The notes beneath the pieces were generated by a model, which ran no database searches, was not told where the DNA came from, and was given only the letters and a program-made list of their open reading frames with translations. The position numbers were made by a program, and so were the translations under genes. A stretch of DNA of 8,709 nt from G020353115 sp964389685 (GTDB taxonomy: Bacteria; Bacteroidota; Bacteroidia; Bacteroidales; VadinHA17), in the NCBI GenBank assembly GCA_964389685.1, contig CAYMFM010000114.1, forward strand, positions 1 through 8,709, written 5' to 3'. Positions 1 to 4,919 of this stretch are shown here, piece after piece. Each line of letters starts with the position of its first letter. The stretch's first letter is position 1.

Positions 1-695
1 CCATGTTCCTCCAGGAGCTGTGCAAAGGGTATCATTTCATCAAGATGAAAACCTTCAGGTATCATTTCATCACCACTGATTCTTGCAATGATAGGAACTT
101 CAACTGCTTCTCTAACAGCAGTGGCGACTTCAACAGGTAGTTTTATCCGATTTTTGAAACCACCCCCATACTCATCCTTCCTGTTGTTCACTGCCGGAGA
201 AATAAATTGTGCCAGCAGGTATCCGTGCCCTAACTGAAGCTCAATGATATCAAACCCGGCATCAATGGCTCTTTTCGAGCCTTCAACAAACAGCTGAATG
301 ACCTTTTCCATCATTCTCCGGTCCATTTTCTCCGGCGTAGCCCCTCCGTTTTCACAAGGCTTGTCGGTTGAAGACCAAAAGTAATTACCGGGAATTCCCG
401 GATTTGCCATTCTACCCGGATGGTTCAGGTGGGCAATTGCTTTAGCTCCATGTCGATGGATTACATCCGTTAATTCTTTCAGTCCTTCCCGTTTCGATGG
501 GCTATCGATACCCAACTGAGTTGGCAATTCTCTGAGCCCGGGTTCCAGATAAAGCGGTTCAACCGTTACCGCTCCAATATGGTGGCTTCTTCTCTGATAA
601 AAATTCAAGTGTCTTTCGGTGACAATCCCGGTCTCATCGCTGTAACCAAGCTTCACGGGAGCCATGATGAATTTGTTTTTCAACTCTAATCGCAT
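1..695 (-). CDS. NADH:flavin oxidoreductase, Old Yellow Enzyme family (partial, C-terminus off the left edge)
   Basis: The first 231 residues of an FMN-binding TIM-barrel oxidoreductase are visible. Family marks, in order: FIMAPVKLG (9-17), matching the N-terminal beta-strand of OYE/2,4-dienoyl-CoA reductase-like enzymes; HLNHPGR (89-95), the usual Q/H-L-x-H-x-G-R strand; and HGYLLAQFISPAVNNR (157-172) followed by DEYGG (174-178), the family signature. The usual EIHxAHGYL reads ELQLGHGYL here, a variation near the active site. Such enzymes reduce activated C=C bonds with NAD(P)H. Larger members add Fe-S and FAD/NAD domains at the C-terminus, and the cut prevents telling which type this is. 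The ATG at 695 is chosen because an in-frame TAG lies three codons upstream. Its spacing from the NifX-like gene upstream is 129 nt with no clear promoter or terminator, so operon membership is uncertain. The substrate cannot be inferred. Confidence 0.88.
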   Translation of the reverse strand, partial: MRLELKNKFIMAPVKLGYSDETGIVTERHLNFYQRRSHHIGAVTVEPLYLEPGLRELPTQLGIDSPSKREGLKELTDVIHRHGAKAIAHLNHPGRMANPGIPGNYFWSSTDKPCENGGATPEKMDRRMMEKVIQLFVEGSKRAIDAGFDIIELQLGHGYLLAQFISPAVNNRKDEYGGGFKNRIKLPVEVATAVREAVEVPIIARISGDEMIPEGFHLDEMIPFAQLLEEH

Positions 696-824
696 AGCAC
701 TCTATTTTTGATCAATGTTCATTATTCCAGCAGCATCGGAAAAGGTCAAATACAACAGACAGCAGAAGTCATCGTTACCGAATTGCAAGGAACCACCACC
801 CTGGTTCTCATTCGAATGGCCAGA
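696..824. other. Spacer between the NifX-like gene and the OYE gene
   Basis: This 129-nt stretch holds no gene that I can support. It has a short inverted repeat, GAACCA-N6-TGGTTC (790-807), and GGTTCT (803-808) pairs with AGAACC (827-832), so weak alternative hairpins could form just after the NifX-like stop codon. Neither is followed by a T-run on the minus strand, so I do not call a terminator. No TAnnTTTG box is present on the minus strand. Confidence 0.4.
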
Positions 825-1163
825 TCAGAACCTGGTTAGTTGATTGTTTTTATACGCATTGTATGCCTCCTTCACGGTCATTTCTCCTGCTCCGGTATAT
901 ATCTCAATTTCCGCATTATCCAGTGCGATAGCCGCATTACCTCCGGGTCCGTTTCCGGTAATCAGGATATCGGGATTCATTTCGAATAGCTTCTGGGCAG
1001 TTTTCGGTCCTGCACCATGAGCTTCTTCTTCAATGGCACGGTTGTCAACTGAAATGAGTTCATCTTTTTCCTCATCGTAACAGAGTAAAAAACGGGTTCT
1101 GCCAAACCGTGGATCGATCAAAGATTCCCAACCGGTTTCCTGGGTTGTAAATGCTATTTTCAT
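825..1163 (-). CDS. NifX/NafY-type dinitrogenase iron-molybdenum cofactor family protein (ORP-like), 112 aa
   Basis: This is a single-domain protein of the NifX/NifB-C-terminal/MTH1175 fold, the fold that binds FeMo-co precursors in nitrogen fixers and a Mo-Cu-S cluster in Desulfovibrio orange protein. Visible marks are DPRFGR (17-22) after the first strand, HGAGPKTAQKL (49-59), and ITGNGPGGNAA (68-78), with the typical GAGEMTVKEA segment near the C-terminus. Its length matches free-standing members. The start ATG overlaps the stop of the upstream ATPase gene as ATGA (1160-1163), so translation is probably coupled. No nif structural genes are visible, so a direct role in nitrogenase assembly is not implied. 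The neighbouring MinD-type ferredoxin ATPases point to an ORP-like metal-sulfur cluster carrier. The ligand itself is inference. Confidence 0.85.
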   Translation of the reverse strand: MKIAFTTQETGWESLIDPRFGRTRFLLCYDEEKDELISVDNRAIEEEAHGAGPKTAQKLFEMNPDILITGNGPGGNAAIALDNAEIEIYTGAGEMTVKEAYNAYKNNQLTRF

Positions 1164-2047
1164 TTTTTATCGTTGTTAAGAATTTGCCTTACCTGATGCC
1201 AGCTCTCCCTGACTGTACGGCTCAATTCATTGTGGTTATACTCAACAATTGTTTGACCCATTGTTAATGCCTGAATGAGGGATTCATCGTATGGAAGACT
1301 GGCTATATGTAAAATTTGTTTCTCCTCAAGGAATGCACGAATTTGTTCAGAAACAAGCCTGTTTATATCGAATTTGTTGATGATACAGCCCGCACTGATT
1401 TTGAACTGTTTAACCAGCTCGTAAACCCGTTTCAGGTCGTGCAGTCCCGACAGGGTTGGCTCGGTCACCAAAACAACAAAATCAGCTCCCGAGAGGGATG
1501 AAATAACAGGGCACCCAATACCGGGTGAGCCATCCACCAGAATCAGGTCTATTCCTTTTTGGTTGGCAATTTTTTTCGCTTCCTGTTTTACTTTTGCCAC
1601 CAGTTTTCCGGAATTCTCTGCTCCGATGCCAAGTGCAGCATCAACCATGATATTGCCGGCTTTTGTATTGGATATCCGCCATACACCGACGTTCTGTTCC
1701 TCCATGAAAATTGCATGTTCCGGACAGACGAGACTGCAATAGCCGCATCCTTCACAATTCAGGGGATCAACCCGGTATTGCCCTTGCAAAAAGTGAAGCG
1801 CATCAAACCGGCATTTCTCTGCACAAAGGCCACAATTGGTGCACTTATCCCCATCAATTACAGCCATTTTACCACTGAAAAAATCATCGGTTTGTATCAC
1901 CTCCGGCTCTAATAGAAGATGCAAATCGGCTGCATCGACATCACAATCCGCAACAACCGTATCCACTCCTTCCAACACGGCGAACGATGCAGTCAGGGAT
2001 GTTTTCCCTGTACCTCCTTTACCCGAAATGATCACAACCTCTTTCAT
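1160..2047 (-). CDS. MinD-superfamily P-loop ATPase with inserted ferredoxin domain, 295 aa (second of the pair)
   Basis: This is a cytosolic deviant-Walker ATPase of the MinD/Mrp group. The N-terminus carries the deviant P-loop GKGGTGKT (9-16). A bacterial ferredoxin domain is inserted with two [4Fe-4S] motifs: C69-x2-C72-x2-C75-x3-C79 and C98-x2-C101-x2-C104-x3-C108. The switch region DGSPGIGCP (172-180) and VTEPTLSGLHD (194-204) are typical of the family. Related proteins in Desulfovibrio belong to the orange-protein cluster, and Mrp/Nbp35 relatives carry or transfer Fe-S clusters. The ATG at 2047 overlaps the stop of the preceding paralogue by 4 nt (ATGA) and is preceded by GGGAGGT. The gene ends in an ATGA overlap with the NifX-like gene. 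The likely job is ATP-dependent handling of a metal-sulfur cluster for its NifX-like partners; the exact cargo is not evident. Confidence 0.9.
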   Translation of the reverse strand: MKEVVIISGKGGTGKTSLTASFAVLEGVDTVVADCDVDAADLHLLLEPEVIQTDDFFSGKMAVIDGDKCTNCGLCAEKCRFDALHFLQGQYRVDPLNCEGCGYCSLVCPEHAIFMEEQNVGVWRISNTKAGNIMVDAALGIGAENSGKLVAKVKQEAKKIANQKGIDLILVDGSPGIGCPVISSLSGADFVVLVTEPTLSGLHDLKRVYELVKQFKISAGCIINKFDINRLVSEQIRAFLEEKQILHIASLPYDESLIQALTMGQTIVEYNHNELSRTVRESWHQVRQILNNDKK

Positions 2048-2910
2048 TTTGCACCTCCCTGACTGAATCCCATGATATATTGTTCAATTTTTTGCAATTG
2101 TTGTTTGAATTCAGGAACCTGCGTATAAATTAATTCCCCACGGGAATACAACTCGGCAATCTTTCGCTGGTTTGGAATTTTCGCAATCACAGGAATCTGT
2201 TCCTTTTTGCAATAGCGGGCAACATGATCATTCCCTGTACCTTCCCGGTTTATAACCACAGCAAAATCCCTCTCTATTTTCCTCATGGTCTCAACGGCTA
2301 ACTTCAGGTCATGTAATCCAAAGGGAGTCGGTTCGGTTACCAGGATGACAAGATCCACCTCTTTTGTTGCTTCAATAACCGGGCACGATGTTCCTGGGGG
2401 TGCATCATAAATGGTAAAGTCCGGGATCGGCTTAAGTGAGTTGATAAATCCTTTGGTTTGGGCAATAAGGGGAACTGCCTGCTCCTGCCCTATATCCAAC
2501 CGCCCTTCGATAACATCAAGGGTTTTGTTTTTAATGTGTTCAAGTGTACCGATTTTTTGCGGTTTCATGGGCAATGCCGATTCGGGGCACAATTCCGAAC
2601 AAGCATAACAGCTGTGACACAATTCCGGAAAAACCAGGATGATCGTATTGAGCTGGATCACTGCATTGAAGTTGCATCTTTTCTGACAATCACCACACAA
2701 GATGCACTTTTCAGCAACCCATTCGGGAACCATTTTAACCATCTCTTTTTCTTCGACAGGCTCACCGGAAAGGAATAGCCGGGAATCCGGTTCTTCCACA
2801 TCCAGATCTGCAAGAGTGACCCGGTATGAGTGGGCTAAAAAATGAGCCAGGTTTGTCGCCAGGGTTGTTTTTCCTGTACCACCTTTTCCGCTTGCAACTG
2901 CTATTTTCAA
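2044..2910 (-). CDS. MinD-superfamily P-loop ATPase with inserted ferredoxin domain, 288 aa (first of the pair, TTG start)
   Basis: This is a paralogue of the next gene with the same architecture. It has the P-loop GKGGTGKT (8-15), two [4Fe-4S] motifs with cysteines at 69/72/75/79 and 98/101/104/108, the switch region DAPPGTSCP (169-177), and VTEPTPFGLHD (191-201). The cysteine positions are the same in both paralogues, so they probably arose by tandem duplication and may form a heterodimer, as MinD-type ATPases work as dimers. The start is TTG at 2910. The stop of the upstream NifX-like gene (TAA at 2925-2923) is in this same frame, so no ATG or GTG lies between that stop and the P-loop, and GGGA sits a few nt upstream. 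The gene is 12 nt from the NifX-like gene and overlaps the second ATPase by 4 nt. Confidence 0.9.
   Translation of the reverse strand: MKIAVASGKGGTGKTTLATNLAHFLAHSYRVTLADLDVEEPDSRLFLSGEPVEEKEMVKMVPEWVAEKCILCGDCQKRCNFNAVIQLNTIILVFPELCHSCYACSELCPESALPMKPQKIGTLEHIKNKTLDVIEGRLDIGQEQAVPLIAQTKGFINSLKPIPDFTIYDAPPGTSCPVIEATKEVDLVILVTEPTPFGLHDLKLAVETMRKIERDFAVVINREGTGNDHVARYCKKEQIPVIAKIPNQRKIAELYSRGELIYTQVPEFKQQLQKIEQYIMGFSQGGAK
2053..2059 (-). promoter_or_regulatory. Ribosome binding site for the second MinD-type ATPase
   Basis: On the minus strand GGGAGGT stands 5 nt before the ATG at 2047. It lies within the last codons of the preceding ATPase gene, so the second gene can be initiated on its own as well as by the ATGA coupling. 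Confidence 0.7.
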
Positions 2911-2922
2911 AAAATTCCCGGA

Positions 2923-3261
2923 TTAATGATCGCAAGGGTTCTGACCAATCTGCAACCGGTTATTCAGAAAATCCTCAACCAGCGCTTCAGGAGATCCTGA
3001 ATTTACACCCAGGCATACCTCAATGTTATATTGGCTGAAAAGATGTTGAGCCCGTTGCCCTATTCCTGATGCAATGATCACATGAACACCATGTTCGGAT
3101 AAAAACCTGGGATAAATCCCGGGTTGATGGCCAGGTGACGTAACATACCTGACCGCACCGATCTTGTTGTCTTCCGTCTCCACCAGTGCAAATTGCTCAC
3201 AATGTCCGAAGTGAGGGGTCAATTCCCCCCTGACTGTCGGAATAGCAAATATCCTTTTCAT
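2923..3261 (-). CDS. NifX/NafY-type dinitrogenase iron-molybdenum cofactor family protein, 112 aa, with C-terminal CDH
   Basis: This is the second NifX-fold protein of the cluster and differs from the one at 825-1163. It carries TPHFGHCEQF (15-24), the HFG-H motif common in MTH1175-type members, then SPGH (42-45), ASGIGQRAQHLF (64-75), a late cysteine in EVCLGV (81-86), and a C-terminal NPCDH (108-112). The C-x-H tail is common in the small archaeal and anaerobe members, and its Cys and His could bind metal. The gene starts the tight NifX-MinD-MinD-NifX unit: its stop is 12 nt before the TTG start of the first ATPase. The histidine-rich N-terminal loop and the Cys/His tail suggest a metal-sulfur ligand different from that of its sister, which lacks both features. 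The function of this subfamily is not firmly known. Confidence 0.86.
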   Translation of the reverse strand: MKRIFAIPTVRGELTPHFGHCEQFALVETEDNKIGAVRYVTSPGHQPGIYPRFLSEHGVHVIIASGIGQRAQHLFSQYNIEVCLGVNSGSPEALVEDFLNNRLQIGQNPCDH

Positions 3262-3316
3262 TGTTGTTTTCTTTTAATTTTTTATCGGCTTGTCTTTAGA
3301 AATTAATGGAAAACAT

Positions 3317-3646
3317 CTATTCAGCAGGTTGATAAGGATCCCATATAACCAGAATCAATGCACCATTTTTTGACTCAAAAGGACCATGACTTGTATGGGC
3401 GGGAATAATCCTGTAAGAGACTGAGGAATAAGTTGCTCCATCACTTGTATACGAACCCTTGAGCACGATGTGTTGTTCGGTTGTAACGTGCGAATGCCTG
3501 TCCATTTTAAATCGTTCAGGCAATTTTAGCAGAATTGTTTTAGCATTTTTTTCATCCCTGAGTATTTTATTTTGTGTACCATCAGGATAATTATCTGCTT
3601 TTATCCAATTCAAATCATCGAATAAATTTATGATATCTTTCATCAT
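3317..3646 (-). CDS. Small single-domain cupin protein, 109 aa
   Basis: A compact cupin barrel. Motif 1 is H51-x-H53-x3-E57-x6-G64, matching the classical H-x-H-x3,4-E-x6-G metal-binding strand. Motif 2 is P82-x4-H87, which supplies the third histidine, so a mononuclear metal site (Fe, Mn, Ni or Zn) with ligands H51, H53, E57 and H87 is expected. No other domain is present, so the substrate cannot be predicted; small cupins of this form act as dioxygenases, isomerases or metal sensors. AGGAGGG lies just upstream. Of the two adjacent ATG codons (3646 and 3643), the second has the better spacing. The gene lies 55 nt before the NifX-like gene on the same strand and is probably co-transcribed, but its role in the cluster is unclear. 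Confidence 0.82.
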   Translation of the reverse strand: MMKDIINLFDDLNWIKADNYPDGTQNKILRDEKNAKTILLKLPERFKMDRHSHVTTEQHIVLKGSYTSDGATYSSVSYRIIPAHTSHGPFESKNGALILVIWDPYQPAE

Positions 3647-3650
3647 TCAT

Positions 3651-3657
3651 CCCTCCT
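3651..3657 (-). promoter_or_regulatory. Ribosome binding site for the cupin gene
   Basis: AGGAGGG on the minus strand is followed by ATGAATGATG. The spacing is 0, 4 and 7 nt to the three ATGs, of which the last two are in the cupin frame. It favours the start at 3646 or 3643. Confidence 0.65.
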
Positions 3658-3712
3658 GGTTTTTACGAACAAGTTCGATATGTCTTCAAGAAAGTTGCGC
3701 TTCACAAAGAGG

Positions 3713-3940
3713 TTATTTGCTGCTTCTAAGCAATTCCTCCCGGATCATCGGTTTACCGCATTTCGGACATTTAATACCAGTGCATTTTACACCCTGCTGA
3801 TGTGGTACTTTTTCGCCACATTTTGCGCATACACAATATCCACCGGTCCCAAAGCTGCCCCCTTTGTTACGACCCTGTCCTCCACCGCGACCCAAACCGC
3901 GACCACGGCCCATTTTCATTCCTTTTCCTGTACCATTCAT
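3713..3940 (-). CDS. Small glycine/arginine-rich zinc-ribbon protein, 75 aa
   Basis: The N-terminal third is a basic, Gly/Arg-rich, low-complexity segment (about residues 3-34, with GRGRGLGRGGGQGR). It is followed by a zinc-ribbon: YCVC (35-38), C38-x2-C41-G, H47, C53, and C58-x2-C61-G. I recognise the GGYCVCxxCG...CPKCG pattern from small uncharacterised proteins that occur next to DUF5320, DUF134 and NifX/MinD genes in anaerobes. The zinc site is presumably structural, and a role in nucleic-acid or protein contact is only a guess. The start at ATG 3940 is preferred. The frame stays open to an ATG at 4006, but that start would lie in the loop of a stem-loop and add 22 residues unlike the family. 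No Shine-Dalgarno sequence is evident. The gene sits downstream of the 3979-4048 stem-loop, which may set its expression level. Confidence 0.75.
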   Translation of the reverse strand: MNGTGKGMKMGRGRGLGRGGGQGRNKGGSFGTGGYCVCAKCGEKVPHQQGVKCTGIKCPKCGKPMIREELLRSSK

Positions 3941-3978
3941 AGTTGTAAGTTTTTCACGTTTGTTAGATTCAAATTTTA

Positions 3979-4048
3979 TAAACGATATTGAGTGCCTCAA
4001 CACCATCCATTACTTGACTGATTTTGTTGAGACACCCCCTATCGTTTA
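3979..4048 (-). repeat. Two-part stem-loop (inverted repeat) between DUF5320 and zinc-ribbon genes
   Basis: The outer arms TAAACGATA (3979-3987) and TATCGTTTA (4040-4048) are perfectly complementary over 9 bp. The inner arms GTGCCTCAAC (3992-4001) and GTTGAGACAC (4026-4035) pair over 10 bp with a single mismatch, which becomes a G-U pair in minus-strand RNA. The two stems are separated by a 4 x 4 internal loop (TTGA/CCCC) and closed by a 24-nt loop. The element begins 3 nt after the DUF5320 stop codon. No T-run follows on the minus strand, so it is not an ordinary terminator. It could be an mRNA processing or stability element, or the remnant of a miniature transposable element whose ends are the GTGYCTCAAC repeats. 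Confidence 0.75.
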
Positions 4049-4051
4049 ACA

Positions 4052-4369
4052 TCACTCTTTCTTTGTTTTGGCAAGTTGTTCTTCCAAATACGACAATTGA
4101 TCTTTCAGAACCCTGATCTCATTCTCAATCAGCGTTTTTTCCGATACATCGGGTGCACTCTCCGGGTAAACTGGCTGATACCCTAGCCCGTATCCATAAC
4201 CCATTCCCCTGCCCCGGCCGTATCCGTAACCAAACCCCCTGCCAAATCCTCTTCCACCGATCCTGCCTGGTTCCATAAATCCAGGACGGCTATTGCCTGC
4301 GCAATAGCCCATTTGTCTTCCTGTCATCGGGCCCATACCTGCCGGCCCTGTTCTGTCTCCTCTTGGCAT
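4052..4369 (-). CDS. DUF5320 domain-containing glycine-rich protein, 105 aa
   Basis: The N-terminus MPRGDRTGPAGMGPMTGR (1-18) followed by MGYC is the hallmark of DUF5320 proteins. The middle is a Gly/Arg/Tyr/Phe-rich low-complexity tract (about 38-65) with repeated GRGFGRGF and GYGYGRGRG units. The C-terminus, about residues 78-105, is a charged heptad-like helix (ENEIRVLKDQLSYLEEQLAK) that should form a coiled coil and so probably oligomerises. No catalytic motif is seen, and the family function is unknown. It recurs with NifX-like, MinD-type and DUF134 genes in anaerobes, so a scaffold or adaptor role in that system is an inference. The start is secure: AAAGGAGGT stands 4 nt before the ATG. 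Its first 80 nt overlap the end of the DUF134 frame. Confidence 0.85.
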   Translation of the reverse strand: MPRGDRTGPAGMGPMTGRQMGYCAGNSRPGFMEPGRIGGRGFGRGFGYGYGRGRGMGYGYGLGYQPVYPESAPDVSEKTLIENEIRVLKDQLSYLEEQLAKTKKE

Positions 4370-4826
4370 AATGACCTCCTTTCTTTTGGTTTGTATCTAT
4401 GCAACATCGACCGTGTCCGAATCCTCCAGCCAGATTTACAAGACGCTTTGACTGGCAGACCGGACATTCGGTTATCGAACGATTCATACTTATATTAAAC
4501 ATATGTCCACAATCACGACACCGGATAATATTGTTCCTGAAATGGACATTGCCTCCGTCGATGGTAAGCATCTGCCCACGTATGATAAGATCGGCTATTT
4601 TCCTTCTTGCTTTTTCAATCAGCCGTGAAAACGTAGAGCGTGATATCTCCATCTCATCTGCCGCTTCAGCATGGGATAAGCCATCGTAATCGCACAACCG
4701 GAAGGCTTCAAACTCATCCAGGGATAGATAGGTTCGTTCCAGATGGCGCCCGGCAATGCCCAATGGCTTAAATTCCGTGAAAATAGGCGGTTCATGAACA
4801 ATCCGTTGTTTCTCAGGTCTGGACAT
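4290..4826 (-). CDS. DUF134 (UPF0251) family HTH/zinc-ribbon DNA-binding protein, 178 aa
   Basis: The N-terminal MSRPEKQR, then PPIFTEFKPLGI (13-24) and LSLDEFEAFRLCDYDGLSHAEAA (34-56), is the characteristic start of DUF134. A sigma-70-region-4-like HTH follows (about 50-80; DEMEISRSTFSRLIEKARRK at 57-76). A zinc-ribbon is formed by C103-x2-C106 and C121-x2-C124, and a terminal GRCC (139-142) adds further cysteines. The protein is probably a local transcription factor. After residue 142 the frame continues for 36 more residues, through the ribosome binding site and first 80 nt of the DUF5320 gene. That tail (rich in K/R/G) does not look like a domain and may be overlap only. The ATG at 4826 is preferred over a TTG two codons upstream. 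A promoter and a palindrome lie directly upstream. Confidence 0.85.
   Translation of the reverse strand: MSRPEKQRIVHEPPIFTEFKPLGIAGRHLERTYLSLDEFEAFRLCDYDGLSHAEAADEMEISRSTFSRLIEKARRKIADLIIRGQMLTIDGGNVHFRNNIIRCRDCGHMFNISMNRSITECPVCQSKRLVNLAGGFGHGRCCIDTNQKKGGHYAKRRQNRAGRYGPDDRKTNGLLRRQ
4374..4382 (-). promoter_or_regulatory. Strong Shine-Dalgarno sequence for the DUF5320 gene
   Basis: AAAGGAGGT on the minus strand lies 4 nt upstream of the ATG at 4369. It is the best ribosome binding site in the window and lies inside the coding frame of the preceding DUF134 gene. It fixes the DUF5320 start and shows that the overlap is compatible with independent initiation. Confidence 0.8.
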
Positions 4827-4845
4827 GATCAATAGTGGCGTGTTA

Positions 4846-4865
4846 TTTTGAACATATGCCCAAAA
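4846..4865. promoter_or_regulatory. Imperfect 20-bp palindrome over the DUF134 transcription start (candidate operator)
   Basis: On the plus strand TTTTG-N10-CAAAA with a central CATATG, giving 8 of 10 symmetric base pairs. It overlaps the 3' half of the -7 box and the predicted transcription start of the DUF134 gene. Binding here would block transcription. The DUF134 protein itself (autoregulation) or the upstream Fnr-like protein are the natural candidates; neither is shown. Confidence 0.45.
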
Positions 4866-4892
4866 TTACAAATAAAAAATGAGGTATGCAAA
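4861..4892 (-). promoter_or_regulatory. Bacteroidota-type sigma promoter for the DUF134-led operon
   Basis: On the minus strand the -7 box TAATTTTG (4868-4861) matches TAnnTTTG exactly, and TTTG (4892-4889) lies exactly 20 nt upstream as the -33 element. The predicted start is near 4855, leaving a leader of about 30 nt before the ATG at 4826. This makes the DUF134 gene the first gene of a transcript separate from the Fnr-like gene, which ends 93 nt upstream. Confidence 0.65.
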
Positions 4893-4919
4893 TAAAAATT
4901 ATTCCGAATGGAAATTGGC

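Noticed and set aside
28..72. Direct repeat GTATCATTTCATCA spaced 30 nt
   Set aside because: It lies inside the OYE coding frame and encodes a chance repeat of DEMIP; no sign of a repeat array or mobile element.
790..832. Small hairpins GAACCA/TGGTTC and GGTTCT/AGAACC after the NifX-like gene
   Set aside because: Short stems without a T-run on the minus strand; not convincing as a terminator.
696..838. Plus-strand stretch reading as about 45 sense codons (ending LVLIRMARSEPG) in the OYE/NifX spacer
   Set aside because: It has no start codon near its beginning and no family I recognise, and it runs into the end of the NifX-like gene; too short to support as a gene or relic.
1559..1912. 117-codon open frame on the plus strand
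   Set aside because: Antisense shadow of the second MinD-type ATPase; no family resemblance and no start signals.
825..3261. Nitrogenase gene cluster
   Set aside because: The NifX-fold proteins alone do not show nitrogen fixation; no nifHDK, nifB, nifE or nifN is present in the window.
3666..3677. Palindrome CGAACAAGTTCG upstream of the cupin gene
   Set aside because: Only 5-bp arms, not linked to a promoter box; expected by chance at this size.
3713..4006. Longer version of the zinc-ribbon protein starting at ATG 4006
   Set aside because: That ATG lies in the loop of the 3979-4048 stem-loop, has no ribosome binding site, and adds 22 residues unlike this small family; the ATG at 3940 begins the typical Gly-rich N-terminus.
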